Assembly (NCBI GenBank): GCA_017871115.1
Contig: JAFCIZ010000011.1
Location: 761,501 to 825,500 of the forward strand
Source: Cunninghamella blakesleeana
Lineage: Eukaryota; Mucoromycota; Mucoromycetes; Mucorales; Cunninghamellaceae
DNA length: 64,000 bases
Direction of reading: 5' to 3'
The notes under the pieces are model-generated. The model did not search any database and was not told where the DNA came from. It worked only from the letters and a program-made list of their open reading frames with translations. Position numbers and translations under genes: made by a program. This document shows positions 1 through 9,719 of the stretch, piece after piece; the stretch's first letter is position 1, and each line of letters begins with the position of its first letter.

Positions 1-2563
1 TTAATTTCTTTATTGCTATAGATACGTGTTCAATGTGTTCTGTCATATTTTTAGAATGAATAACAACATCATCAACAAATGTTTGGACGTAAGGAAGACC
101 ATTGAAGATGTGATGCATTACTCTTTGAAATTTAGATGATAGAGGCTTCAATCCAAAAGGACAACCTTTAAACATGTATTGTCTACCTTTGTGTGTAAAA
201 GTAGTTTTATGTTGATCATCTGGATGAATCATGAATCTATGAAATGCACTTTTTAAATCTAGTGTGGTGAAGATTTTTGATCCGTGCATGTTCTCAAAGA
301 TCTCATTGATTAATGGTAAAGGATATATATCATCCTGTAAATGTTTATTAATGTGTCGTGGATCAAGACAAGGGCGTTTACCGGTGATATTACCGTATTC
401 ATCTTTCTTGGGTGCAAGTGTTATAGGACTATTCCAAGTGGTATCGACTGGGGCGATAGTGATTGTACCTTCTTCCAACCAAGTTTTTACTGCCTCATCA
501 ACCAATGGTTGCATTGTATATGCTATAGGATATTGGCGATGATTAGTATCATTGGATGGCATAGTAGGTGTATTTAATTTAACTACAGAAATATCAAGTG
601 TACAAAAAGATGTCTTAGGTATCAATTGATTTTCATCAATATAAGGTGTTATAGAATCTATGAATATGATTCTTTCTTCCTTTGTACCTGCAGGTGAATT
701 ATTAGGTTCTTTTATTTCTAATAATTCTTTATCATCATTGTTTTTGATCTGTATTTTATTATCATCCCAATTGTATGCAAGACCTAAAAAACCTATATCA
801 AGTTTTGGTATTAAGTCTCTTCCAATCAAGATATCATAATCATTAGAAGATAGCTCTAATACATGGAATGAATGTGTAAGTATTAATCCATTGTATTTAA
901 TGGAGACAGGTCCCGTAAGACCGATGTGTGAAGACGAATTATTTTTAGTGACAAAATGCAAATTAACATGTGGATTTTTATTAAACTTTATGTTATTATT
1001 AGAACAAAATTTCAGGCTAATCACAGATACATCAGCACCAGTGTCTAGCAAGGCTTTCATTCTAATGTCATTAACAATTAATGGTAATATAAAGGGATTA
1101 TTATTATTAGTATGATGTGTAGTTATCATATTAATATTAATGTTAATTTCATTTTTGTCTTTATTGCCTTCAACATCCATAGCATCTTCAAGTGTCTCTT
1201 CTATATCATCAGCAGCTTGTACTTCTAATTCATCCCAATCAAGATTCAAATCAATGTCAGCATGATGTTTAGGGAGAAGAAGAGTAGGAATAGCCGTGAC
1301 CTTAGGTGTGGACACATTTTTATTTGTAAAAGAGGTGGAAGCGTTAATAGCTTGTACTCTGTATGTTTGGTTTTTGAATTGCTTTCCCTTGCAATGTGAT
1401 TTATGTTCAGGTGTGTATACCTCAGGACAATTCCAACATTGTTTGCCAGCAACAACATTATTCGTAGCAACAGAAGTAGATACTGGAGCGTGTTTAGGAA
1501 TAAGTTTACTAGCAACAATTTTATTTTTTAATACTTTGCATTCCTCAGTAGTATGGCTTGATCTTTTACCATGTTCAGAACAGTATTTATCCCTTACAGG
1601 AAAACGATCACTACTGGTTCTTCTTTTGCTTCTTTTTGAATCAGAAGATTCTCCTTCATGGTCAAAAGCACGTTTCTGGGCATGTATATTGCGGGCAATA
1701 TTTAAAACCACAGAAGAAGAAGAAGGAACACCGTCAATATTATCATCACGTCCTTGCATGGCAATTAAAACACCATGTTGTAAAGAACGAGGAAGGGCAC
1801 GAAGACAGAGGACAGCCATGATTTCATCATCAGACCATTTAGCATTATGGTATGCAGCTTGAAATCTAAGACCAAACTCATTAACAGATTCACCATCATG
1901 CATCTTCATGTTTACTACATTTAAAGCATTTTTTATTCTTTTATCCTTGGCGTCAAAAGTATCTATGATCAGCTTGGAAGCTGTGGACCAAGATAAAGAT
2001 TTACCTTTTAAGTGATCTTTAAACCAAATGGAGGAATCACCCACCATGGCACAATGTACCCATTGTTCCCAATCAACTTCAAGGTTTACACCATTGGATA
2101 TAAGAATTCTTTCAAACTTTTCTAAGAAAAGTTCAGCAGATTTAAACACCTCAGCATTGGTATCGTTTTTAACCTGACCATCCAAATAAAATAAAGGAAC
2201 ATCTTTGTAGGTCATCCTTATATTAGTATTACTAGAGATGGTGTTGTTCAAAATCTTCTGGGATGTCTGCAAAGTTTCAATATGTCTAGTCAACAAAGCT
2301 ACTTCTTGACTCACATTGTAGTAATCTTTGTGATCAATATCCATATCAGCTAATATATTTAATTTGGATGTTAATTTATCCTTTAACCTCTGGATTTTTT
2401 CATTTAAAGTAGGTACTTTAGCATGTTTGGAAGCAGAGGTACCAGTCATAGGAAAAGTATCCATAGGAGCAGGAGAAGAAGACTTGGAAGAATTGGCAGT
2501 GATAGGAGAAGCGGTGGCTTCAGCAACAATTTTAGTATTATTGTTTTGATGTTCAAAAGACAT
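1..2563 (-). CDS. Ty3/gypsy-type retrotransposon Gag-Pol polyprotein, truncated by window edge
   Basis: An open minus-strand frame of 854 codons starts at the ATG at 2563-2561 and runs off the left edge; frame checks at several points found no stop. In order it shows a retrotransposon Gag domain (about residues 90-290), a zinc-knuckle variant (YCSEHGKRSSHTTEEC), a second Cys/His cluster (CWNC...HKSHC), an aspartic protease with DTGAD at residues 507-511 (1045-1031), and a reverse transcriptase with DLKSAFH (about residue 769) and FVDD at 829-832. RNase H and integrase would lie beyond the edge. Gag and Pol share one frame, as in many fungal Ty3/gypsy elements. No internal stop was seen, so this part could be intact. 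The family call is firm; the lineage within Ty3/gypsy is not. Confidence 0.9.
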   Translation of the reverse strand, partial: MSFEHQNNNTKIVAEATASPITANSSKSSSPAPMDTFPMTGTSASKHAKVPTLNEKIQRLKDKLTSKLNILADMDIDHKDYYNVSQEVALLTRHIETLQTSQKILNNTISSNTNIRMTYKDVPLFYLDGQVKNDTNAEVFKSAELFLEKFERILISNGVNLEVDWEQWVHCAMVGDSSIWFKDHLKGKSLSWSTASKLIIDTFDAKDKRIKNALNVVNMKMHDGESVNEFGLRFQAAYHNAKWSDDEIMAVLCLRALPRSLQHGVLIAMQGRDDNIDGVPSSSSVVLNIARNIHAQKRAFDHEGESSDSKRSKRRTSSDRFPVRDKYCSEHGKRSSHTTEECKVLKNKIVASKLIPKHAPVSTSVATNNVVAGKQCWNCPEVYTPEHKSHCKGKQFKNQTYRVQAINASTSFTNKNVSTPKVTAIPTLLLPKHHADIDLNLDWDELEVQAADDIEETLEDAMDVEGNKDKNEINININMITTHHTNNNNPFILPLIVNDIRMKALLDTGADVSVISLKFCSNNNIKFNKNPHVNLHFVTKNNSSSHIGLTGPVSIKYNGLILTHSFHVLELSSNDYDILIGRDLIPKLDIGFLGLAYNWDDNKIQIKNNDDKELLEIKEPNNSPAGTKEERIIFIDSITPYIDENQLIPKTSFCTLDISVVKLNTPTMPSNDTNHRQYPIAYTMQPLVDEAVKTWLEEGTITIAPVDTTWNSPITLAPKKDEYGNITGKRPCLDPRHINKHLQDDIYPLPLINEIFENMHGSKIFTTLDLKSAFHRFMIHPDDQHKTTFTHKGRQYMFKGCPFGLKPLSSKFQRVMHHIFNGLPYVQTFVDDVVIHSKNMTEHIEHVSIAIKKL

Positions 2564-3077
2564 TATTGGTAAGTATAAAAATAAAATATAGATTATTTAG
2601 AATAAAATATAGTTATATAGAATAGTATAGTTTAGTTAGTATTAGAATAAAGATTATTTTTAATAATGAATTCACAATAAAAAATGTTGAATTTATCAAT
2701 TCAAAATTATACAAAAAATTAAAAACAAAGAAATATTGTGAAACTTTTGGTTAACCTTTATTCAAATGTAAAAGACAAGGGTTGTATTTATACCTTTTAG
2801 TGGATTGGTGACACTGGGCTTAGTTTATATGATATAATATGAAAATAGAATTATAAAGTTATCTAGTAAAGGTAACGTGAATTAGAATGGAGTTTAAAGT
2901 GTGTCTATGGTAATGGATCTGCGGGATTAGAAGATTTAAAGTTATAGCAATGCATAAGCTAATAGGAATAGATCATTTTGTATCAGGTACACAGTAGTGA
3001 TTTTATAATAAATATCAAATATTTCATGTGTATTATAAGTGTATTATAGTTATGAAGTCATTTAATATTGTTATTAT
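2564..3077 (-). other. Leader and possible LTR of the minus-strand Ty3/gypsy element
   Basis: This AT-rich stretch lies upstream of the gag start and has no coding potential that I can support. A good TATA box (TATAAATA on the minus strand, about 2785-2794) sits about 220 bp upstream of the ATG, as expected for an LTR promoter. I could not find a convincing primer-binding site or TG...CA ends, so the LTR limits are unknown. The right border meets a plus-strand integrase fragment near 3078, suggesting a nested or abutting insertion. Confidence 0.35.
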
Positions 3078-3488
3078 ATGGTAAATACAACAATTTTAAA
3101 ACTTAGACAAGAAGCCAAAGAAACATCAGACAAGAAGAAGGAAAAAAGAAAAAAAAGATATGACCAACATGTTCAACCAAAATTATTCAAATTAGAAGAT
3201 AAAGTACTCATGTTAGAAAGATACAAGAAAGACAAATTTGGCGATAAATGGATTGGCCCTTTTGTGGTGGTAAAAGTTTATGGTAATGGAACCTATAAGT
3301 TGGTTGGTCCTGGTAAGAGAATTGAAAAAGCCGTGCATGGAGATCATATGAAACTTTACCACGAAAATAAGAAATTAATGATACCCGAAGTTGTCTCGGC
3401 TAGCGAACAATTGGAAAAGTATATTGAATATCAGCGTTTGCGGGATGACAACGATTATTTAACTCTACTCGAAAATGATCAAGGTTGA
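3078..3488 (+). pseudogene. C-terminal integrase fragment of a second Ty3/gypsy element
   Basis: A 136-codon plus-strand frame matches the end of Ty3/gypsy integrases: a basic stretch (KKKEKRKKRYDQHVQPKLF), then 'GDKWIGPFVVVKV', 'GTYKLVGP' and 'VHGDHMKLYH', the SH3-like or pre-chromodomain tail where the integrase meets the tRNA-binding or chromodomain end. Everything upstream (gag, protease, RT, RNase H, integrase core) is missing, and the minus-strand Ty3 element begins immediately to the left. It is therefore a truncated remnant. The stop is followed after about 70 bp by a G-rich polypurine tract and a putative 3' LTR in the same orientation. Confidence 0.75.
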
Positions 3489-3556
3489 ATCATGATTTTT
3501 TTATTAATGTCTTTACTGTTATTTTTTTTTGGAAGTTTAGTTTAAGTGGGGGGGAA

Positions 3557-4053
3557 TGAGACGATGCTGAGACGTCTTTGAAACCAGATCGTCTTGTTTC
3601 CGGCCATTAACTCTTCTTTTTCATATTCAATTTTATTTATATTTATTTATTTTCAATTGTTATTATTTTATTTATTATATTTATATATTTTTTTATAGAA
3701 TTTTATTTTTATTTTTATATTTTTCTTTATTTCGAATTCTATCTAGATTTGGATTATTTTTAATTATTTTTAAATGCCGACAATGATTATATATACACCA
3801 GGTCAAACTGAATTAGAAATAAAATCATCTTTACCTCTCTTTCGTGTATTGATCACAAGTAGTTTTTTTTTTTTTTTATTTTTTAGTTATTTTGTTTTTG
3901 TTTTTTTTTTTGTTTAGTTAAAAGAACATTTTCGTTGGATAGTTTCCGTTTTTGATAATTGTTTTATTTGATTTTGATTTTTTATTTTATTTTATTTTAT
4001 TTTTACAAGTACTTGAACCTAGCCATTTCAAGTCGAAGCACCGCACGTGACAT
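3557..4053 (+). repeat. Putative 3' LTR of the plus-strand Ty3/gypsy remnant
   Basis: The polypurine tract at about 3546-3556 (GTGGGGGGGAA) is directly followed by TGAGACGATGCTGAGACG, a typical LTR start with TG. A TATA-like stretch lies near 3790 and T-rich runs near 3860-3910. An end at ...CGTGACA (about 4053) is a guess based on the TG...CA rule; the second LTR is not in the window, so neither boundary can be confirmed. The element ends about 220 bp upstream of a tRNA-Leu gene, a setting common for Ty3-type insertions. Confidence 0.4.
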
Positions 4054-4270
4054 AATCATTAGAATGAGGAGATATTGTTGATAATAAAATGAATATAATA
4101 ATATTTATTCAACAAAAATAAAATAAATATATTTTGATATATAAAATAAAATAAATTGGAAAATAATTATAACTTTATACTTATAATAAATAAGAGAAAA
4201 CTTGTAATTTAATAATATTTATTTATTAATGTCCATCAACAAGGTCTACTCGTTTCAAAATTTATAATTA

Positions 4271-4354
4271 GCAGATGTGGCCGAGTGGTCTAAGGCGACA
4301 GGTTTAAGTTCTGTTGTGCGACAGCACGCGTGGGTTCGAACCCCACCGTCTGCA
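4271..4354 (+). tRNA. tRNA-Leu (anticodon TAA)
   Basis: An 84-nt class II tRNA. The acceptor stem pairs GCAGATG with CGTCTGC with discriminator A. The D arm reads TGGCCGAGTGGTC. The anticodon stem ACAGG/TCTGT encloses a 7-nt loop TTTAAGT with anticodon TAA, which reads UUA leucine codons. The long variable arm (GTGC/GCAC) is typical of Leu, and the T arm contains GGGTTCGAACCCC. There is no intron. A run of five T (4360-4364) is a good Pol III terminator. The genomic bases just after the discriminator happen to read CCA. Confidence 0.96.
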
Positions 4355-5157
4355 CCATATTTTTATTATTTTTTCTACGGGTAAATAATTAAGCCGTGTT
4401 GTTTGAAAAGTAGAATTTCCTTTTATAGTTTTGGAAAGTAGATAGTGTTGTGTAAATTTTTGGTTGTTTGAAAAATAGAATTTCCTTTTATAGTTTTGGA
4501 AAGTAGATAGTTTTATAGTTTAGTTTAGTTGTCAGTGAGCACCAGTATCTTGTTTTATAAGTAGATACAACTTAGTTTTGTTGTGTGTGTTTTTGGTAAG
4601 AGTTATTTTTGTTAAAATAAAATAAGAGAGTTTGTATTTATATTAACTATAAATAAGATAATTCCAGTGAGCACCAGTTCTTGTTTTATAAGTAGAACGA
4701 CTTAATATAATATAAAAGTAAAAAAAAAAAATAAAAAGATAAAATAAAATAAAATATTTAAAAAAATTCAAAAGTATATGCAAATGAATTTAAAAGTCAG
4801 AGAGTAGATTATTATATAAAAAGGGTAATAATCAAATAAAGTAATAATAAAATAATATATAAAAGTTTATATATGTTGTATATAAATAAAAAGAGATTTC
4901 ACTTAAGAAATAAAATATACTTGTTATAGTAATAAAAATGATTTCAATTAAGAAATTAATATAAAATTAAAATAAAATAAAAATAAAAATTAGTTTGGAC
5001 AAATAAAATATTTATTATATAAAATATTATTTAAAAATTTGACATTTATATTTGACAAAGAAAAAAAAAAAACAAAAGAGAAAGAGAAATATTCTTTCCT
5101 ATTTATATTAAAACAAAATTTATTTTTGAGAGAGAGAGAAAGAAGTCATACGGTCAA

Positions 5158-5302
5158 GGATGTGCGGTTGTGGATGTACATCTGTGGATGTGCGTCTGTG
5201 GATGTGCGTCTGTGGATGTGCGTCTGTGGATGTGCGGTTGTGGATGTGCGTCTGTGGATGTGCGGTTGTGGATGTGCGTCTGTGGATGTGCGGTTGTGGA
5301 TG
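5158..5302. repeat. 14-bp minisatellite, about 10 copies
   Basis: The unit is TGTGGATGTGCGTC, with a variant ending GGT instead of GTC. The two types run in blocks and then alternate toward the right end. Because 14 is not a multiple of 3, the array is open in several frames and gives short Cys/Val/Asp-rich ORFs that are not genes. Its GC content is far above its surroundings. Confidence 0.9.
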
Positions 5303-5707
5303 TGAGCTTGACCAATTAAAACAAAAGTTAAAAAATTTTTTTAAACACCGGTAGGATCATTATCCTGCGCGACAGTTTAGATTGATAATTTAAAATAAAA
5401 TTAAAATAATAAAATAAAATAAAATAAATTATATAATTGGATAAAGATCAACAATTATATAGACAAAGTAATAAAATTAAAATAAAATAAATATAATATC
5501 GGATAAAGATCAACGATTATTATAATAAAATAATATAAAGTAATATTGGATAGTAATCAACAATATTAATATAAAATAAATATAATCTTTAGCTAAAAAG
5601 ATGAGTTAAGAGAATTTAATATATAAAAATCTTTATTTCAAATTAACTGATTTTTCAAAAATAAAAATAAAAATGTCGAGTATTTATACTATTTTTTAGA
5701 AATAAGG

Positions 5708-5820
5708 TTTGACTTTTTATCTTCTGAGAGAAGGTAAAAGTATAGAACTTTTTATCTTCCAAGAGAAAGTAAAAGTAATATATAAACTTTTTATCTTCCC
5801 ATGAAAGGTAAAAGTATAAA
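5708..5820. repeat. Three imperfect tandem repeats of about 40-48 bp
   Basis: Three copies of a block built on 'actttttatcttc', a variable GAGA-like part and 'aaagtaaaagta' follow each other. Within each copy GAGAAGGTAAAAGT-type sequence is roughly complementary to CTTTTTATCTTC, so each copy could fold into a weak hairpin. No coding potential was seen. Confidence 0.6.
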
Positions 5821-6529
5821 ATAAGGTTTAAAATTTAAACACCGTTTTTGAAGTGATCCAAACGAATCCACTTCATAACAATAGTTTTATAGTTTAGTTT
5901 AGTTGTCAGTGAGCACCAGTATCTTGTGTTGTGTGGGTTTTTGTTTAAGATTTATTTTTTTTGAAATGAGGAATGAGTATTATAAGTAATACTTGATATG
6001 TATAATATAATTCCAGTGAGCACCAGTTCCTGTTTTATCAGTAGAACGACTTAATATAAAGGAATAAAAAATAAAATAAAATAAAGTAAAAATAAAGAAA
6101 TAAAAAATATAAAAATTTTAAAAGGTGTAATATAATTGCAGGATTAAAGAGAGATTTCAGTAACCGCAATGTAAAATAAATATAATAAGAAAATTTAAAA
6201 AGTAATTTAAATTTGAATTGTTGAAAAATATATTTAAGTAAATAAATATAAAAATGTAAAATAAAATAATATAGTTTGTTAAAAAAAAAATAGATAAATT
6301 CAGTAATTTGTATGAGTTATAAGTAAAATAAGTTTAAAATTATAAAATATGATTTATAAAGTGGACAAGTTCAATAATTATTTAATAGATAATAATTTAT
6401 TATAAAAATTTGACAATTTAAGAGAAAGAAAGAGAAAAAATTGGTTCTATTTATATTAAAAAAAAAATTAAAAAAAATTATTTAAAGTATATTGAGAGTG
6501 GGGAAAAGAGATGAAAGTGACTATCGTAT

Positions 6530-6573
6530 GGAGTGGCCACTCCAAGAGCGGCTACTCCAGGAGTAGCTACTCC
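6530..6573. repeat. Pair of perfect 14-bp palindromes
   Basis: GGAGTGGCCACTCC (6530-6543) and GGAGTAGCTACTCC (6560-6573) are both perfect palindromes of form GGAGTRGCYACTCC. They are separated by 16 bp that contain a half-site, GGCTACTCC. This GC-rich patch sits in the variable insert of one AT-rich repeat unit. It could be a protein-binding site or a small hairpin set; nothing here decides between them. Confidence 0.7.
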
Positions 6574-6766
6574 AAAAAGCAGTACTAATTTTAAGGAGCG
6601 CCATTGGTAGTACCATTGTCGACAGTAGATACAACTTAGTTTAGGTTAATAGTTTAAAATAAAAATAAAATAATAAAATAAAATAAAATAAATTATATAA
6701 TTGGATAAAGATCAACAATTATATAGACAAAATAATAAATTTAAAATAAAATATTACACTTCGTTT

Positions 6767-6853
6767 GTGATAATGGTTGTAATCATTCTTTATTTATTAA
6801 ATCGAACTTTGCACTGAGTTTAAAATTAGAAAATATAAAATAAAATATATAAA

Positions 6854-6887
<34 letters not shown>

Positions 6888-6906
6888 TTTTTCTTTATCT
6901 TCTTTT
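6767..6906 (+). repeat. Left inverted terminal repeat of DIRS element 1
   Basis: Starting GTGATAATGGTTGT and ending in a T-run plus 'ctttatcttc', this stretch is the reverse complement of about 10486-10624, apart from a 3-nt difference (GGTTGT against GGTTGTTGT) and different poly-T/TA lengths. It also serves as the leader of the element's transcript. Confidence 0.85.
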
Positions 6907-6924
6907 CGTTCGAACTTTGTACTT

Positions 6925-6963
6925 ATGCACCTGGTATCTACCGTCTGGGTACTATTCTCATAA
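6925..6963 (+). promoter_or_regulatory. Short upstream ORF overlapping the element 1 start codon
   Basis: ATG at 6925 opens a 12-codon frame that stops with TAA at 6961-6963. That stop shares its last A with the ATG of the main ORF (TAATG). Such a stop-start overlap could allow reinitiation or lower translation. Elements 2 and 3 have no ATG in the equivalent leader position. Function is inference only. Confidence 0.45.
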
Positions 6964-9314
6964 TGAATAAAGATCCTGTTGATAATAGTAATGATATTCC
7001 TCCTTGGCTACCACAATTTCTTGATAAGTTAAATAAATCTCCGTTATCAACTAATTCAGCCACTGTTAACTTTTGGGATAAACAATCTACTCTTAACACA
7101 GCACTGTTAAGGAGAAAAAGAAAAGCTATATATACTAGAAGTTCGGAAGATAATTATTTAGTTCCCCCCGACGAATTTCATAAATACTTAGAGATATATC
7201 GCTATTTACAACAGTTTACAAAAAATAAAAAATCTAAAAGATTAAAATATAAGTGTTCAGCATCATATCACATAAATAATAAACGACGAAGTTCGTATAG
7301 AAAAAATTATAACAACACCTTCAACTCTAGTTTAACACACGATAGCTATTCATCATCGGTATCTAATAATGGTTTTAATTATTTTACTGAAAATGCATTA
7401 CCAGAAAATATAGTAGGAGGGCGTCTATCTTCATTTGCTTCCTTGTGGTCTTCTATTTTACAAGAACCTTTACACCCATGGCTCTTTAAAGTTATACGTA
7501 ATGGATTCAAACTTTATTTCAATTATCCACCGCCTTTGACACTAAAAGTTAATCAACCTTATGGAATAAATCAACTTTCGACTACTTCTATTAGTGTGAT
7601 AGATAAAGAAATAAACACCCTACTATTAAAAAATGCTATTGAACATGTCAACGATCGTTCATTCGGCTTTATCTCAAATCTTTTCGTTATACCAAAAAAA
7701 GATGGAGGTTTAAGACCAGTTCTCAATCTACGTCGTTTAAATGAATACCTACCTCAACGTCATTTCAAAATGGAAACTTTACAAATGATATCTTCTCTGC
7801 TTCAACCTAATGATTATCTCACATCCATTGATCTTCAAGATGCCTTTCACCATATCCCTATTGATGTAACATCACGTAATTATTTACGATTTATGTGGAA
7901 ACAACAACTGTATCAATATAAAGTCTTACCTTTTGGTTTGGCATTATCACCTTGGGTATTTACAAAGGTAGTTAAACCTTTATTACATTGGGCACGTAAA
8001 CAAGGTATTAGAATCACAGCATATCTGGATGACATTCTTATTATGGCTCCAACGCGCGAAAAATCAATATTACATACTCAACTGGTTCATGATAAAATGA
8101 AGCAAATGGGATGGTTAATCAATGACAAAAAATCGCAACTTACACCAACTCAAAAGATAGATCATCTAGGTATGACAATTAATACAATGGACATGACACT
8201 TACGGTGCCTGGCAAGAAGATAAGATCCATCAGACGTTTAGCCTATAAGTTACTATATAAAACATCAACAACATGGAGATTATTATCAAGTTTTATTGGT
8301 ACAGCATTAGCAACTTTTATGGGAAATATTCAGGCTAAATTTCGAACTAGACGACTAATCCAACAACTTAATATGTATCGTAAAAAATCTACCGATCATT
8401 TAGTTCCAATTAATCAACATATGAAACAAGAGCTTACTTGGTGGATATCTCAATTATTAAAATGGAATGGAAGAAATATTATACAACAATCACCTTTACA
8501 AATTTTTACTGATGCTTCAAACGATGGATGGGGAATCGTTTCGGATAATGGTAACCTAAGTGGAAAATGGTCACCTTCCGTAATACATGAACACATAAAT
8601 TATAAAGAGCTCCTTGTAGTTAAAAAAGCCATACAATGGCAACATCAAAAACAATTACATATAAACGATAGTCATCTTCACTTTCAAATATGTATTGATA
8701 ATTTATCAGCTATGTCATATATTTATAAGTTTGGTGGTACACGTTCTAAAAAACTCAATAATTTAGCTATGGACATTTGGAAATATTGTTTTAGTAATAA
8801 TGTTGAATTATCTACTCTATATGTACCTTCAAAACTTAATCCGGCTGATGCACCTTCAAGACAGCTCCATGATCAAATTGAATGGTCTATTCCTCAACGT
8901 ACTTTTAATTGGCTCGATAACCTTTGGGGACCTCATGTAGTAGACTTGTTTGCCTCACCAAAAAATTCAAAAATTCCGACTTATTTTATATCATATCAAT
9001 ATTATTCTGATGCAGCAGGAACCAATGCATTTTCAATATCATGGAAAAACATTAATGGTAGAATATATTTAGCTCCACCTTGGAATTTAATATTACAAGT
9101 ACTTCAACGGTTACAAAAGTCTCCACAATCTGCGACGCTAATTACACCTAATTGGCCTTCAGCTCCTTGGTATCCAATTGCAGCTAATCTTGCTCAACAA
9201 CAACCAATTATATTACAACAACATCATTTAATAGATCATGAGGAAGATAATCATATTATAAAAAAGAATAATAGATGGACAATGTTAGCATGGGATCTTG
9301 ATCAACCTACATAA
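6963..9314 (+). CDS. DIRS element 1 fused Gag-RT-RNase H protein (783 aa)
   Basis: This is a single ORF. Residues 1 to about 150 are a basic, Ser/Asn-rich gag-like part, much shorter than the 283-aa Gag of elements 2 and 3. RT begins around 'VGGRLSSF' and shows IDLQDAFHHIPI and YLDD at residues 354-357 (8022-8033). RNase H shows FTDAS with its Asp near residue 517, and 'NPADAPSR'. The C-terminal part ('WGPHVVDLFAS', 'APPWNLI', 'TPNWPSAPW') is the conserved domain after RNase H in DIRS-like elements, often compared with Dam-type methylases. Unlike elements 2 and 3, gag and pol are in one frame, so no frameshift is needed. A short upstream ORF overlaps the start by one base. Confidence 0.93.
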   Translation: MNKDPVDNSNDIPPWLPQFLDKLNKSPLSTNSATVNFWDKQSTLNTALLRRKRKAIYTRSSEDNYLVPPDEFHKYLEIYRYLQQFTKNKKSKRLKYKCSASYHINNKRRSSYRKNYNNTFNSSLTHDSYSSSVSNNGFNYFTENALPENIVGGRLSSFASLWSSILQEPLHPWLFKVIRNGFKLYFNYPPPLTLKVNQPYGINQLSTTSISVIDKEINTLLLKNAIEHVNDRSFGFISNLFVIPKKDGGLRPVLNLRRLNEYLPQRHFKMETLQMISSLLQPNDYLTSIDLQDAFHHIPIDVTSRNYLRFMWKQQLYQYKVLPFGLALSPWVFTKVVKPLLHWARKQGIRITAYLDDILIMAPTREKSILHTQLVHDKMKQMGWLINDKKSQLTPTQKIDHLGMTINTMDMTLTVPGKKIRSIRRLAYKLLYKTSTTWRLLSSFIGTALATFMGNIQAKFRTRRLIQQLNMYRKKSTDHLVPINQHMKQELTWWISQLLKWNGRNIIQQSPLQIFTDASNDGWGIVSDNGNLSGKWSPSVIHEHINYKELLVVKKAIQWQHQKQLHINDSHLHFQICIDNLSAMSYIYKFGGTRSKKLNNLAMDIWKYCFSNNVELSTLYVPSKLNPADAPSRQLHDQIEWSIPQRTFNWLDNLWGPHVVDLFASPKNSKIPTYFISYQYYSDAAGTNAFSISWKNINGRIYLAPPWNLILQVLQRLQKSPQSATLITPNWPSAPWYPIAANLAQQQPIILQQHHLIDHEEDNHIIKKNNRWTMLAWDLDQPT

Positions 9315-9678
9315 TCACATTTAAATAGATATATATAATTACATAGTCTATTCTTTATATCGATTTTCAAATATGTTATACAACCACTACTTATTCGACT
9401 TGCTCAACTACATTCTAATTAAATTATATAACAGCTCTCACTACATTATTTTAATTCAAATGAATATTAAAGATAAGATGAATTAATCATATACATATAC
9501 ATCGACAATAATAATTATAAAGGAAATATTAATATATACAATAATATAGATCTACATGGCAATATAAGCTAACATCATAAATACATAGAAAGGATATCAG
9601 AATAACATATAGAAGAGTAAATTATACAATTCTACAATAATTCACATATACTTATTATTTATTAGGAAGTTTATTCGC

Positions 9679-9719
<41 letters not shown>

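Larger units (their letters stand above)
4380..6752. repeat. AT-rich modular repeat region with GC-richer inserts
   Basis: No gene is supported here. Recurrent pieces include a roughly 63-bp tandem duplication (4397-4520, around 'tagaatttccttttatag'), the motif 'cagtgagcaccagt' near 4533, 4665, 5908 and 6012, a 'ggataaagatcaac' block near 5440, 5500 and 6704, and a 'gacaattta...ggttctattta' block. At least two incomplete units (about 4380-5880 and 5880-6752) share these parts in the same order; a third partial unit lies at 10675-11005. Each unit carries a different GC-richer insert in the same relative place (5158-5302, 6510-6620 and 10755-10820). A decayed non-autonomous transposon or a local satellite are both possible. 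Confidence 0.6.

Noticed and set aside
1296..1862. 188-codon plus-strand ORF
   Set aside because: It lies opposite the Ty3 Gag frame, has no domain, and is best explained as antisense shadow.
5039..5354. Cys/Val/Asp-rich repeat proteins
   Set aside because: Translation of the 14-bp minisatellite in different frames; not a gene.
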